A stretch of 64,000 bases of DNA from Bradyrhizobium valentinum (GCF_001440405.1 NZ_LLXX01000017.1:1-64000); one strand, 5' to 3'; counted from the first letter of the stretch, positions 34,385-47,441 are shown. The notes: generated by a model not told the origin, from the sequence alone. Numbers and translations: made by a program.

Positions 34385-34738
34385 TCACGGCGTAGCTTCC
34401 CACTTGTGCTTATCTACCTCAGCGAGAGAGACCCTCGCAGTCCCGGCGATGCCAAGCACACGGGCGGCGCCAGTGGATAGGTCTATGCACCGTCCCCTCA
34501 CGAACGGACCACGATCATTTATCCGGACGGTGACGCTTCGCCCGTTGGAATGTGAGGTGACTGTGACCTGAGAGCCGAATGGTCTGGCGCGATGCGCCGC
34601 GGTCATCGCATTTGGATTCATCCGCTCCCCCGATGCGGTTCGGCCGCCGCCGTAGCCATAGCGGGAAGCAATACAGGTCTCGGCGAATGCCGGCGCAGAT
34701 AGACAGAGCGCCAGGGCGGCGCATAACGGGCGGATCAT
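34385..34738 (-). CDS. RlpA-like double-psi beta-barrel protein
   Basis: A 117-residue exported protein with a signal peptide (MIRPLCAALALCLSAPAFAE). A compact RlpA-like domain follows: ASRYGYGGGRTASGERMNPNAMTAAHRARPFGSQVTV with VRINDRGPF and IDLSTGAARVLG. RlpA proteins bind or cut peptidoglycan glycan strands lacking stem peptides. The catalytic Asp of RlpA lytic enzymes would be in INDRGPF. There is no SPOR domain. ATG 34738 gives the signal peptide; the in-frame extension to 34807 is rejected. Confidence 0.87.
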   Translation of the reverse strand: MIRPLCAALALCLSAPAFAETCIASRYGYGGGRTASGERMNPNAMTAAHRARPFGSQVTVTSHSNGRSVTVRINDRGPFVRGRCIDLSTGAARVLGIAGTARVSLAEVDKHKWEATP

Positions 34739-34950
34739 CGTCACCCTTCCAGACCGAGGCCCAATTGGCCAACTGCCAACTTTTCCGCGGCCTCTAAGTT
34801 CCGGCAAGAGTGTAAGAACGACGAAAACAGCACAGCATCGCGCGCAACAGGATCGTCTGAGAGCAGGAGAACAGCGGTATCAGCCGGCGCAGGACCTGCA
34901 AGATCTTCCTGACACACCTGACCAGATGAGACGCCCGGACAATCGGCGCC

Positions 34951-35295
34951 CTACCTCTTGGCCTCAAGATACGTCGTCCATACGGCGCTGGCTAAGGTCT
35001 GTGATGCCTTGCGAGCGCATGTCTTTTCGACTTCCGCGACGATCGAAGACACACTGATTCTCGGCTGTGTTTGACCACTCGCCGCGGCAACATAATTAAG
35101 TCCCGTCCAGAAACCGTGAATCCAGACAGTACCCTCTAACCGATGCTCTTCCGTAGATCGCCAGTGAGCGCAACTCATGCTCCCTACTCCGACCATCTCG
35201 ACCGAAACCTTGGCGTCCTGCGCTGACGCCACGCAGACCGAAGCGCCAAAGGCGATCGACGCAAATAGAGATGGCTTTATCGTCCACCAGGTCAT
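34951..35295 (-). CDS. Small exported protein, possibly HdeA-like
   Basis: A 114-residue exported protein: signal peptide (FASIAFGASVCVASAQ), then a mature part with SMSCAHWRSTEEHRLEGTVWIHGFWTGLNY and VEKTCARKASQTLASAVW. The layout (Cys near start, helical GFWTG segment, Cys near end) is seen in small periplasmic Bradyrhizobium proteins of the HdeA or Rap1a/Tai type. Not assigned to a family with certainty. Confidence 0.65.
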   Translation of the reverse strand: MTWWTIKPSLFASIAFGASVCVASAQDAKVSVEMVGVGSMSCAHWRSTEEHRLEGTVWIHGFWTGLNYVAAASGQTQPRISVSSIVAEVEKTCARKASQTLASAVWTTYLEAKR

Positions 35296-35628
35296 TCTGG
35301 CACCTCTCGCCCGAACGCCAAAAGTCGGCTGTCGCGTAAGTCCAGCGATCGGGTTGTCTACCGGAATGCCGCTACCAATGATGCCCGCAAGGTCCGTGGC
35401 ACCATCGAGGGTTCGATCAACGTGGATGCTCTACAGCATCACCACGAATTAGGCCGCAGCGTGACGAATGAAGATGGCGTCAGCCTTTGTGCTGTTCCAC
35501 GTGTAGGCGCGATGGATGGCGCGAAGATCCTGCTCGGCAAGTCGGCCATCAGCCATTGCAACCGCAGCGACAGCGCTGGCGATCGCGACCAAAGCGCGTA
35601 TGATTTCACGCCTCGGCTTGCCTGCGCT
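35296..35628. other. Gap without a recognisable gene
   Basis: A 333-base stretch downstream of alaS. On the minus strand an open frame directly after the alaS stop codes for RRALVAIASAVAAVAM-like and RLAEQDLRAIHRAYTWN and stops at 35448-35450. It has only a late ATG, so a 34-residue product is the most it could give; I do not call it a gene. Confidence 0.4.
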
Positions 35629-38304
<2,676 letters not shown>

Positions 38305-38521
38305 GTTCATCCAATCGGAAATGGGGCCGGGTCGGACCTGCAAACAGCCTTAATCTTCCGGCGGGAACGCTTTTAGACAAGGCGGCCTGCGGTGTCCAGA
38401 AACTGTGCAGGCGGATCATAGGCTTGCCGCAGCACACAAGATGGGCACGCACATCCCGTTGATAATGCTGCGGCTGCGTTGACAGGCTTGGCAAGCCTGT
38501 GTTTCCCTACCTATATTCTAG

Positions 38522-38696
38522 ACGTCACGTCGGGAGAGATCGGCTTAAGCGCCGGCGCCGAAGGAGCAACCGCCCCGGAAACTCTCAGGCAAATGGACCG
38601 CGTGACGAAATAGCATCTGGAAAGTGACGCCGGGCGGCTTTGGCCCAGGGCGTCCGCCGACGGGATAATACTCTCAGGCACAGCGACAGATGGGGC
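38522..38696 (+). promoter_or_regulatory. Tandem glycine riboswitch
   Basis: Two aptamers upstream of gcvT. The first spans about 38531-38612: GGGAGAGATCGGC, then GCGCCGAAGGAGCAACCGCC and ACTCTCAGGCAAATGGACCG. The second is about 38618-38696: TGGAAAGTGACGCC, GTCCGCCGACGGGATAATAC, CTCTCAGGCACAGCGACAGA. The two CTCTCAGGCA cores are the glycine-site signatures. In most bacteria the tandem form turns on gcv genes when glycine is high. The distance to the gcvT ATG (38748) is 51 bases. Confidence 0.93.
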
Positions 38697-38747
38697 TTTC
38701 TTTGGGTTTTCGGAGGCTGGTCTCCGGAACCCATGAGGGCCTGACGG

Positions 38748-39893
38748 ATGCTGGCACAAGACAAATCTTCCCTACAGCGCACTCCCTTGCACGGGCTCCA
38801 CGTGGCGCGCGGCGGCAAGATGGTTCCCTTCGCCGGGTATGAGATGCCGGTGCAATTCCCGGCCGGCGTGCTCAAGGAACATCTGCACACGCGAAGCGCC
38901 GCCGGGCTATTCGACGTCTCGCATATGGGCCAGCTCGCGCTGCGGCCCAAATCCGGCAAGGTGGAGGATGCGGCGCTGGCGCTGGAGCGGCTGGTGCCGC
39001 AGGACATCGTGGCCGTTGCGCCAGGACGGCAGCGCTACGCCCAGTTCACCAATGAAGACGGCGGTATTCTCGACGATCTGATGGTGGCGAATTTCGGCGA
39101 CCATCTGTTCTTGGTCGTCAATGCCGCCTGCAAGGCCGAGGACGAGGCGCATCTGCGCGCGCATCTCTCCGATACCTGCATCATCGATTCGCTGGCCGAT
39201 CGCGGCCTGATCGCGCTGCAGGGACCGAAGGCCGAACAGGCTTTGGCGAAACTTGGTGCAGACGTGTCGGCGATGCGGTTCATGGATACGGGCCCGCGCC
39301 AGGTCGCCGGCCTCGACTGCTTCGTCTCGCGCTCCGGCTATACCGGCGAGGACGGTTTTGAGATTTCGGTACCGGCCGCACAGGCCGAGGCCTTGGTGAC
39401 GATGCTGCTCGAAAACCCCGAGGTGCTGCCGATTGGACTTGGCGCGCGCGACAGCCTGCGGCTGGAAGCCGGCCTTTGCCTCTACGGCCACGACCTCGAC
39501 ACCACGACGACGCCGGTCGAAGGCGCGCTGGAATGGTCGGTCCAGAAAAGCCGCCGCACCGGCGGCGCCCGCGCGGGCGGATTTCCCGGCGCGGACAAGG
39601 TCCTCTCGCAGTTCGAAAAAGGCGCATCGCGCCGCCGCGTCGGCTTGCGCGCCGAGGGCCGCGCCCCGGTGCGCGAGGGCGCGCTGTTGTTTGCGGATGC
39701 GGCCTCCAGCGAGGCCGTCGGCAAGGTCACCTCGGGCGGCTTCGGCCCGAGCCTGAATGCGCCGGTTGCGATGGGCTATCTGCCGACGTCGCTCTCGGCC
39801 AACGGCACGTTAGTTTTTGCCGAAGTGCGCGGCCAGCGCCTGCCGCTGCAGGTCGCGGCCATGCCCTTCGTTCCCAACACCTATAAACGCTGA
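38748..39893 (+). CDS. gcvT: Glycine cleavage system T protein (aminomethyltransferase)
   Basis: A 381-residue T protein. It moves the aminomethyl group on lipoyl-GcvH to tetrahydrofolate, releasing ammonia. Motifs: PLHGLHVARGGKMVPFAGYEMPVQF, AGLFDVSHMGQ, RYAQFTNEDGGILDDLMV, ALQGPKAEQAL, SRSGYTGEDGFEI and GLGARDSLRLEAGLCLYGHDLD. It is the first gene after the glycine riboswitch and is followed after 18 bases by gcvH. Confidence 0.98.
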   Translation: MLAQDKSSLQRTPLHGLHVARGGKMVPFAGYEMPVQFPAGVLKEHLHTRSAAGLFDVSHMGQLALRPKSGKVEDAALALERLVPQDIVAVAPGRQRYAQFTNEDGGILDDLMVANFGDHLFLVVNAACKAEDEAHLRAHLSDTCIIDSLADRGLIALQGPKAEQALAKLGADVSAMRFMDTGPRQVAGLDCFVSRSGYTGEDGFEISVPAAQAEALVTMLLENPEVLPIGLGARDSLRLEAGLCLYGHDLDTTTTPVEGALEWSVQKSRRTGGARAGGFPGADKVLSQFEKGASRRRVGLRAEGRAPVREGALLFADAASSEAVGKVTSGGFGPSLNAPVAMGYLPTSLSANGTLVFAEVRGQRLPLQVAAMPFVPNTYKR

Positions 39894-39911
39894 TTCACCA
39901 GAGGAAGTTTC

Positions 39912-40277
39912 ATGACGACGTTGTTCACATCAGACCACGAATGGCTCCGCATCGAGGGCGATGTCGCCACCATCGGCGTCACCGACTATGCGCAATCGCA
40001 GCTCGGCGACGTCGTGTTCGTCGAACTGCCCAAGGTCGGCCGCTCACTGAAGAAGGCCGAGGCTGCCGCCGTGGTCGAATCGGTAAAGGCCGCCTCCGAC
40101 GTCTACGCGCCAATCTCGGGCGAGGTGGTCGAGGTCAACGAAGCGCTCGCCGCCGAACCGGCACTGGTGAATTCCGACGCCGGCGGCAAGGCCTGGTTCT
40201 TCAAGCTCAAGATTGCGGACAAGAGCGAACTCGGCGGCCTGATGGATGAAGCCGCCTACAAGGCACACACGGCGTGA
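39912..40277 (+). CDS. gcvH: Glycine cleavage system H protein
   Basis: A 121-residue lipoyl carrier. The lipoylated Lys is in [26 protein letters not shown], and the first strand is [34 protein letters not shown]. It shuttles the aminomethyl group between P and T proteins. It is second in the operon. ATG 39912 is preceded by AGAGGAAG. Confidence 0.98.
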   Translation: MTTLFTSDHEWLRIEGDVATIGVTDYAQSQLGDVVFVELPKVGRSLKKAEAAAVVESVKAASDVYAPISGEVVEVNEALAAEPALVNSDAGGKAWFFKLKIADKSELGGLMDEAAYKAHTA

Positions 40278-40295
40278 GGGACGCATGACCTTAAC

Positions 40296-40396
40296 CGTCA
40301 TGCCCCGCGCAGGCGGGGCATCCAGTAACCACCGACATCAGCGATTGAACCGAGACGTCCCGGCGTACTGGATCGTCCGCCTTCGCGGACGATGAC
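40296..40396. repeat. Palindromic repeat, family B, between gcvH and gcvP
   Basis: Left hairpin GCCCCGCGCAGGCGGGGC and right hairpin CGTCCGCCTTCGCGGACG, flanked by CCAGTA and TACTGG arms. It sits in the gcv message between gcvH and gcvP, ending 31 bases before the gcvP start. The same family is at 51596-51673 and, more distantly, 14617 and 16455. Confidence 0.85.
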
Positions 40397-40427
40397 ACCG
40401 AAGTTTGCAAATTCCAGCGAGGCACCA

Positions 40428-43331
40428 ATGAACGCGCCGCTCAAGACAACAGCCGAAGCCGCCACCGATTTCGTGCGCCGCCATATCGGCCCCTCGCCCC
40501 GCGACATCAGCGCGATGCTGGACAGCGTCGGCGCGAAAAGCCTCGCTGAACTGATGAGCCAGACGCTGCCGTCGTCGATCCGGCAGAAGGCGCCGCTCGA
40601 TCTCGGCCGCGCGTTGAGCGAAACCGAGGCGCTGGCGCATATGCGCGAACTCGCGGCGCAGAACCAGGTGTTCACCTCGCTGATAGGCCAAGGCTATTCC
40701 GGCACCATCCTGCCCGCGGTGATCCAGCGCAACATTCTGGAGAACCCGGCCTGGTACACGGCCTATACGCCGTATCAGCCCGAGATTAGCCAGGGCCGGC
40801 TGGAAGCACTGTTCAACTTCCAGACCATGATCTGCGACCTCACCGGGCTCGACGTCGCCAACGCTTCGCTGCTCGATGAAGCGACCGCCGCGGCCGAGGC
40901 CATGGCGCTGGCCGAGCGCGCCTCGCAGGTAAAGACCAAATCGTTCTTTGTCGATGCCGAGGTGCATCCGCAGACGCTCGCGGTGCTGCGCACCCGCGCT
41001 GAGCCGCTAGGCTGGAATTTGGTCGTCGGCGATCCCCTCACCGATCTCGATTCCGTCGAGGTGTTCGGCGGCCTGCTGCAATATCCGGCAACATCCGGCG
41101 CGGTTCGCGACCTCAGGCTGGCGATTGTGGCGCTGCGCGCCAAGGGAGCGCTGGCCGTCATCGCCGCCGATCTCTTGGCGCTGACGCTGATCGCCTCGCC
41201 CGGCGAGCTCGGCGCCGATATCGCGATCGGCTCGGCGCAGCGCTTCGGCGTGCCGATGGGCTATGGCGGCCCGCATGCCGCCTATATGGCGGTGCGCGAT
41301 GCGCTGAAGCGTTCGCTGCCCGGCCGCATCGTCGGACTGTCGGTGGATTCGCGGGGAGCACCCGCCTATCGGCTGGCGCTGCAAACCCGCGAACAGCATA
41401 TCCGCCGCGAAAAGGCCACCTCCAACATCTGCACCGCGCAGGTGCTGCTGGCGGTGATCGCTTCGATGTATGCGGTCTATCACGGCCCGGAAGGGCTGAC
41501 GCATATCGCGCGCACGGTGCACCGCCGCGCCGTGGTGCTGGCGGCGGGGCTTGCAAAGCTCGGCTTTGCGCCGATGTCGCAGGCGTTCTTCGATACCTTC
41601 ACCGTCCAGGCCGGCGCGAAGCAGGGCGAGATCATCGCGCGGGCGCTCGCGGAACGGATCAATCTGCGGATTGGTACCGGCACGCTCGGCATCGCCGTGG
41701 ACGAGACTACAACGCCTGATATCGTCGAGGCGGTGTGGCGCGCGTTCGGCGGCAAGCTGTCCTATGCGGATGTCGAACTAAGCGCGCGCGAGACGTTGCC
41801 ATCAGAACTGAAGCGCGACAGCGCCTTCCTCATCCATCCGGTGTTCCACGCGCACCGCTCCGAGACCGAGCTGTTACGCTATATGCGCAAGCTCAGTGAT
41901 CGCGACCTCGCGCTCGACCGCGCGATGATCCCGCTCGGCTCCTGCACCATGAAGCTGAACGCGACCACGGAAATGATTCCGCTGACCTGGCCCGAGTTCG
42001 GCAACCTGCATCCGTTTGCTCCAGCGGAGCAGGCGCGCGGCTACCACGCGCTGTTCAAGCGCCTGGAACAATGGCTGTGCGACATCACCGGCTATGACGC
42101 GATCTCGCTGCAGCCGAATTCCGGCGCGCAGGGCGAATATGCCGGGCTGCTCGCGATCCGCGCCTACCATGCCGCCCGCGGCGAGCCGCACCGCAAGGTG
42201 TGCCTGATCCCCTCCTCCGCGCACGGCACCAATCCGGCCTCCGCCCACATGGCCGGCATGGAGGTGGTGGTGACGGCCTGCGACATCAGGGGCGACGTCG
42301 ATGTCGACGATCTCCGCGCCAAGGCGGAGAAGCATTCCAAGAATCTCGCCGCCGTGATGATCACCTATCCCTCGACGCATGGCGTGTTCGAGGAGCACAT
42401 CACGGAGATCTGCGACATCGTTCACAGCCATGGCGGCGAGGTCTATCTCGACGGCGCCAACATGAACGCGCAGGTCGGTCTGTCGCGGCCCGGCGATTAC
42501 GGCGCCGACGTCTCCCATCTCAACCTGCACAAGACGTTCTGCATTCCGCATGGCGGCGGCGGCCCGGGCATGGGGCCGATCGGCGTGAAGGCGCATCTGG
42601 CGCCCTATCTGCCAAGTCATCTTTCAACAAGTCATCCTTCAAATTGCCATCCCGCAACCGACGGCGCGGTGCCGCACCCGGTCGGACCGGTGTCGGCGGC
42701 GCCATCAGGCTCGGCGTCGATCCTGACGATCTCCTACATCTACATCCTGATGATGTCGGGCGAAGGCCTGAGGCGCGCCACCGAGATCGCGATCCTCAAT
42801 GCCAACTACATAGCGAACCGGCTCGATCCGCATTTCCCGGTGCTTTACCGGAACGCCAAGGGACGCGTCGCGCATGAATGCATCGTCGATCCCCGCCCGC
42901 TCAAGACCACCAGCGGCGTCACCGTCGACGACATTGCAAAGCGCCTGATCGACTACGGGTTCCACGCGCCGACCATGAGTTTCCCGGTGCCGGGCACGCT
43001 GATGATCGAGCCGACCGAATCGGAATCCAAGGCGGAGCTGGATCGGTTCTGCGATGCCATGATCGCGATCCGAAGCGAGATCACGGAGATCGAGATCGGC
43101 CGCTGGAAGGTCGAAGCCTCGCCCTTGCGCCACGCCCCGCACACCGTGCACGACATTGTCGATGATGCGTGGAGCCGCGCCTACAGCCGCGCCACGGGTT
43201 GTTTCCCCGACGGCGTCTCACGCACGGACAAGTATTGGTCCCCGGTCGGCCGCGTCGACAACGTCTATGGCGATCGCAATCTGGTGTGCTCGTGTCCGCC
43301 GGTGGCGGACTACGCGCAAGCCGCGGAGTGA
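40428..43331 (+). CDS. gcvP: Glycine cleavage system P protein (glycine decarboxylase)
   Basis: The 967-residue P protein, fused form, with two PLP-enzyme halves. It decarboxylates glycine and loads the aminomethyl group on GcvH. Motifs: [50 protein letters not shown]; the PLP-Lys in [21 protein letters not shown]. At residues about 729-748 the expected short loop is replaced by [17 protein letters not shown], coded by a 15-base tandem duplication (42613-42642). ATG 40428 fits the family; the in-frame 40392 start is less likely. Confidence 0.98.
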   Translation: MNAPLKTTAEAATDFVRRHIGPSPRDISAMLDSVGAKSLAELMSQTLPSSIRQKAPLDLGRALSETEALAHMRELAAQNQVFTSLIGQGYSGTILPAVIQRNILENPAWYTAYTPYQPEISQGRLEALFNFQTMICDLTGLDVANASLLDEATAAAEAMALAERASQVKTKSFFVDAEVHPQTLAVLRTRAEPLGWNLVVGDPLTDLDSVEVFGGLLQYPATSGAVRDLRLAIVALRAKGALAVIAADLLALTLIASPGELGADIAIGSAQRFGVPMGYGGPHAAYMAVRDALKRSLPGRIVGLSVDSRGAPAYRLALQTREQHIRREKATSNICTAQVLLAVIASMYAVYHGPEGLTHIARTVHRRAVVLAAGLAKLGFAPMSQAFFDTFTVQAGAKQGEIIARALAERINLRIGTGTLGIAVDETTTPDIVEAVWRAFGGKLSYADVELSARETLPSELKRDSAFLIHPVFHAHRSETELLRYMRKLSDRDLALDRAMIPLGSCTMKLNATTEMIPLTWPEFGNLHPFAPAEQARGYHALFKRLEQWLCDITGYDAISLQPNSGAQGEYAGLLAIRAYHAARGEPHRKVCLIPSSAHGTNPASAHMAGMEVVVTACDIRGDVDVDDLRAKAEKHSKNLAAVMITYPSTHGVFEEHITEICDIVHSHGGEVYLDGANMNAQVGLSRPGDYGADVSHLNLHKTFCIPHGGGGPGMGPIGVKAHLAPYLPSHLSTSHPSNCHPATDGAVPHPVGPVSAAPSGSASILTISYIYILMMSGEGLRRATEIAILNANYIANRLDPHFPVLYRNAKGRVAHECIVDPRPLKTTSGVTVDDIAKRLIDYGFHAPTMSFPVPGTLMIEPTESESKAELDRFCDAMIAIRSEITEIEIGRWKVEASPLRHAPHTVHDIVDDAWSRAYSRATGCFPDGVSRTDKYWSPVGRVDNVYGDRNLVCSCPPVADYAQAAE
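42613..42642 (+). repeat. 15-base tandem duplication inside gcvP
   Basis: CAAGTCATCTTTCAA and CAAGTCATCCTTCAA are adjacent and differ at one base. They add 5 residues in frame to a surface loop of GcvP. Confidence 0.8.
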
Positions 43332-43337
43332 GGCTCT

Positions 43338-43428
43338 CGTAGGATGGGTAGAGCGCAAGCGAAACCCATCATTCTTATCCGCAAGTGCCGCACGATGATG
43401 GGTTTCGCTTCGCTCTACCCATCCTACG
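43338..43428. repeat. Palindromic repeat, family C
   Basis: Left arm CGTAGGATGGGTAGAGC plus AAGCGAAACCCATCAT, right arm ATGATGGGTTTCGCTT plus CGCTCTACCCATCCTACG. The arms are nearly perfect inverted repeats of about 33 bases with a 25-base loop. It lies between the convergent gcvP and DUF1835-like genes. This element type is common in Bradyrhizobium genomes (from memory). Confidence 0.9.
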
Positions 43429-43437
43429 GTCGCGCCG

Positions 43438-44421
43438 CTACGGCTTCACCAGCGCCGGATTCCAGCGCCAGAGATTATCGTTGGTCAGGTGCGTGCCGCC
43501 CCACCAGCGATCGATCGGATTGTGCCGGCTGAAGTCTTCCTTATGGGCGAGAACAGCCTTGCCGAATTCGGTCAGCGACAGCTCGCTTCGCAGGTAAGCC
43601 CCGTGCCGGTCCCGTAAATTTTCGCGGCTGAGCGTGCGCAGTTGCTCGTCGAGGCCTGTCACGGCCGGACGCGGGCCAAACGCAAGCCCATCCAGCAGGT
43701 ACCCGTACTCCCACTCACCGAAAATGCGCGTTTGCCGCAATTGTCTGAGATGAAAAAGCGCATTCGTGAGCGAGTATCCCCGCGCGATCAGCTCAAGCAT
43801 CCGCATTTCCGTGGCGCCAAGCCCCGTCGAACTTGACGGCAACTCTTCGAGCAGATCGATCAAGACGGGTCTGAGGAGCGGCAAGGCGCTCAGATCCTGG
43901 CCGAGCAGATCGAAGCATGCCTCCGGCGTCGGCGCCCGATATGCCTGCCAGGCCGCGCTGGCCGTCTCAAGTTCCTTTTCGGTGACATCGACAATTGGCG
44001 GCCGCCACTTGCCTAGTCGTTCAAGCTCGATCATCGCGAGGTCAACCAGACAAAACTTCAACTTGGCGACGGTCTCCGGATACGACCGGAAGTAATCGAG
44101 CAACCAGACCAACTGCAACTGAGCATTGGGTTGCGTGTCGAACCACAGTTCGACCCTCTCGTAGTGCTGACAGAATTCAGCCAGGCTGAGATCGAGATCC
44201 TCGCGATCGCTATTTTTGCTCCTGTTCCCCCCGGTAGCAAAGTCCGACCAGTGATGCCCGTGTTTCACGTCCGGTGTGCCTGGGCCGAGATAGGTTGCGA
44301 GCTCGTCCGGCGAAGGCAACGGTCCCCAGCCAAAGCGAAAGAAGAAATTGAGCACGAGATCGGCGAATTCCGGCTCGGTGAATTCCGGGATCATCCAGCC
44401 GGTCAGGATCAGAGGCTTCAT
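43438..44421 (-). CDS. DUF1835/DUF3658-like hypothetical protein
   Basis: A 327-residue soluble protein with no membrane segment or signal. The C-terminal part (ELSLTEFGKAVLAHKEDFSRHN and WWGGTHLTNDNLWRW) resembles the C-terminal region of DUF1835-type proteins seen in many rhizobia. The middle part is helical (LFHLRQLRQTRIFGEWEYG). I cannot give a function. ATG 44421 (MKPLILTGW) is the likely start; 44430 is 3 codons longer. It ends beside a palindromic repeat. Confidence 0.65.
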   Translation of the reverse strand: MKPLILTGWMIPEFTEPEFADLVLNFFFRFGWGPLPSPDELATYLGPGTPDVKHGHHWSDFATGGNRSKNSDREDLDLSLAEFCQHYERVELWFDTQPNAQLQLVWLLDYFRSYPETVAKLKFCLVDLAMIELERLGKWRPPIVDVTEKELETASAAWQAYRAPTPEACFDLLGQDLSALPLLRPVLIDLLEELPSSSTGLGATEMRMLELIARGYSLTNALFHLRQLRQTRIFGEWEYGYLLDGLAFGPRPAVTGLDEQLRTLSRENLRDRHGAYLRSELSLTEFGKAVLAHKEDFSRHNPIDRWWGGTHLTNDNLWRWNPALVKP

Positions 44422-44546
44422 CACACCCATCCACTACACAAAACAAAACGGGCGCTGAAGACGTCGGCAACTCCACGTCCGCAGCACCCGCCTGTCGCGT
44501 TTCAAACCTTGCCGGTCTGAAGCGTCGGAAACTTTTTTTTAAGTGA

Positions 44547-44591
44547 GCATGATCTTTCCGGAAAACCGGTACCCACTTTTCCGGATCATGC
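44547..44591. repeat. Palindromic repeat downstream of recA, family D
   Basis: GCATGATCTTTCCGGAAAA at the left and TTTTCCGGATCATGC at the right, an inverted repeat with a 3-base bulge and a CCGGTACCCAC loop. It abuts the recA stop codon and is followed, on the minus strand, by TTAAAAAAAAGTTT, so it may act as recA's terminator. The motif is widespread in Bradyrhizobiaceae (from memory). Confidence 0.8.
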
Positions 44592-44592
44592 T

Positions 44593-45684
<1,092 letters not shown>

Positions 45685-45786
45685 AATACGTGCTCCTTAT
45701 GGCGGGGATTCGCGAGCGGGACAAACGGACGTTGGGCAAGTTCGGGATTCGATGGCGTGCAGGAACCTGTACCACGTTTGTTCTCC

Positions 45787-45801
45787 GTTCGCAATATGTT
45801 C
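45787..45801 (-). promoter_or_regulatory. SOS (LexA) box of recA
   Basis: On the minus strand GAACATATTGCGAAC, a perfect GAAC-N7-GAAC direct repeat, the alphaproteobacterial LexA site. It is about 103 bases before the recA start, in the expected place. Confidence 0.88.
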
Positions 45802-45818
45802 TTTTTGTTGCTCGGCAC

Positions 45819-46345
45819 AGTGGCCCACTTTGAACCTTGGCACGCCCTGTGCTGACAGATATCTGCCGGGGGATTGCACTGTCCGGATTCAGCACAGCGC
45901 CACCAAGCATTATTCGGCTTGGGGGCGCTGTTTGCATTAGTGGCCTAGTTTGATCCAGCGAGTGGCCTATTTCGGCCAGACCGTTGCTCGCCTGAGAGGA
46001 AAGGAAAAGCAGGATCACGAAAACAGAAAGACCCCGATCAGCAAACCTGCTGCAAATGCCCAGAGGCCTAATGTGCAAGCCGAGACAATGCGGACGAGAA
46101 TACGGAGATCCTGCGGGACCTCATGGGATCGATCCGTCATTGCAGCCGTCCCCCCTGAGCAGCAATTGCTGGGGCCGTCCTTTAATGGCCGGGCGGCATC
46201 CCGGCCGCCCGGCCACGCATTAAACCCCAATTCCGGCCCCGTCTGTCCGGCTTCCGACATTGTGGTTTTCGGTGGCCTGATTTGAATTGGCGGGTGGCCT
46301 ATTTCGGCGAGTGCCTTAGGTTGCTGTCCGTATTTGACCCTGGTG
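45819..46345 (+). mobile_element. Remnant with IS-like direct repeats
   Basis: Copies of GTGGCC(C/T)A(C/G/T)TTTGA lie at 45820, 45940 and 46272. A GTGGCCTATTTCGGC unit is at 45961 and 46294. The pair at 45940-45979 repeats at 46272-46312, with most bases alike. A TTTGACCCTGGTGTGCC unit at about 46334 resembles TTTGAACCTTGGCACGCC at 45829. Multiple short repeats near an end resemble the termini of IS21-type elements. No transposase gene is present. The assignment to an IS is inference. Confidence 0.45.
46015..46140 (-). CDS. Possible 41-residue membrane protein
   Basis: An open frame from ATG 46140 codes for a soluble lead (MTDRSHEVPQDLRILVR) and one helix (IVSACTLGLWAFAAGLLIGVF). It lies between the repeat pairs of the 45.8-46.3 kb remnant. 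No family is recognised and no clear ribosome site is seen, so this is tentative. Confidence 0.3.
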   Translation of the reverse strand: MTDRSHEVPQDLRILVRIVSACTLGLWAFAAGLLIGVFLFS

Positions 46346-46409
46346 TGCCAAGCTCGAACGATTCCCGATCTACCAAGTTATCCCGACCGCAATCTGGAGG
46401 AGACGGGAA

Positions 46410-46649
46410 ATGAAATGGACGTTGATGATCGGCGCGGCGCTATTAGCCAGCCCGGCTTTCGCGGACCCCTGGAAAGACGAGAGCGGCAAGGGCCGCTGGG
46501 GTGGTGATCGCGGCGGCTACTACGGGCGCAGCTACAACGAAGCCCGCGAATACAAGCAGGAGTTCTATCGCGGCCCCTGCAAGATCGAACGCAAGTGGGA
46601 GCGCAACGGCGAGTACAAAGAAGAGACCAAGTGCAAGGGCTACCGTTAG
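46410..46649 (+). CDS. Small exported protein of unknown function
   Basis: A 79-residue exported protein: signal peptide MKWTLMIGAALLASPAFA, then a charged mature part (DPWKDESGKGRWGGDRGGYY, YKQEFYRGPCKIERKWERNG). Two Cys could pair. A GGAGGAG ribosome site precedes ATG 46410. Similar small proteins are frequent in Bradyrhizobium. A hairpin follows the stop. Function is unknown. Confidence 0.75.
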   Translation: MKWTLMIGAALLASPAFADPWKDESGKGRWGGDRGGYYGRSYNEAREYKQEFYRGPCKIERKWERNGEYKEETKCKGYR

Positions 46650-46677
46650 CATATTGAAACCTCGAAACCCGTAGGCC

Positions 46678-46707
46678 CACCGCGGCCCCGCCTTCCGGGC
46701 CGCGGTG
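46678..46707 (+). terminator. Hairpin after the exported-protein gene
   Basis: CACCGCGGCCC, CGCCTTCC, GGGCCGCGGTG: a perfect 11-base stem 29 bases after the stop. There is no T tract. Confidence 0.45.
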
Positions 46708-46926
46708 ACAAGATCCAGATCAAGGAAATTAGTCCTGTAAGAACATAACAAGTCCGGCATGCTGTCCACTGCGACCATCTGATCCCGGCTAATCGCCAAT
46801 AAATGACTCGCGCCCGTAAAGTTCCAGGCGCACACTGTTCCCGTCACCTGCGGCCCTACGGCATCTATCGGTGACGAGAACGCGCGACTGCGCACACGCG
46901 TTTGTCTGACGGAATGGAGCAGCACC

Positions 46927-47124
46927 ATGCAGCACCACCGTTACGAGGATATGCTGACTTTCCCTGATCGGCTGGAAAAGGAAGCCGAGAGGCTTCGACA
47001 GGAAGCCGAAGCCACGCCCCCGGGACCCGAGCGAGAGGCGCTGCTAAAGAGGGCGCGGCAGGCAGAGACCGCGCTCCATATCAACGAATGGCTGACCTCG
47101 CCTGGGTTGAAGCCACCGGCGTAA
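46927..47124 (+). CDS. Small helical protein of unknown function
   Basis: A 65-residue, highly charged helical protein (DRLEKEAERLRQEAEATPPG, REALLKRARQAETALHINEW). It has no signal or membrane segment. Such short proteins occur across Bradyrhizobium genomes (from memory). The start at 46927 follows AATGGAGCAGCACC. A good terminator overlaps its stop. Confidence 0.65.
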   Translation: MQHHRYEDMLTFPDRLEKEAERLRQEAEATPPGPEREALLKRARQAETALHINEWLTSPGLKPPA

Positions 47125-47149
47125 GGCCGCCTCAATTGGCGGCCTCTTT
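47124..47149 (+). terminator. Rho-independent-type terminator
   Basis: AGGCCGCC, TCAATT, GGCGGCCT, then CTTTC: a perfect 8-base stem overlapping the stop codon of the 65-residue gene. Confidence 0.65.
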
Positions 47150-47441
47150 CAGATCCTGTCCCGCATCGGCAAGGACGGCCCAAGAAAGATCAGCCACCGC
47201 CGGAGCAGATCAATGCGCCCAATGCGTATGTGTCGTCTGTTTCGCCTGCACCCGGCTTCATTTCATCCATAAGGAAACCGGAAAACTCCTGGGCGAGGAC
47301 TGACGCCGCGACCGTTGGCGTGCCTTTCCGGACACAGGGCCGCGCTTTAAGTTCAGTTTTGTACCGTTCTCCCGGAACGGATTCCGCCGCAATGCGTAAT
47401 TGCACCGGATGTGCGACGGGTCAGTAACGGGGAACCAAATT
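47125..47441. other. Gap without a recognisable gene
   Basis: A 317-base stretch after a terminator. Open frames on both strands are short and unlike proteins. A CGGGGA ribosome-like site near 47429 serves the next small gene. Confidence 0.4.

Noticed and set aside
46443-46928. Open frame of 161 residues on the minus strand with a hydrophobic stretch
   Set aside because: Antisense to the exported-protein gene at 46410, which has a signal peptide and ribosome site. The hydrophobic stretch is the mirror of charged codons.
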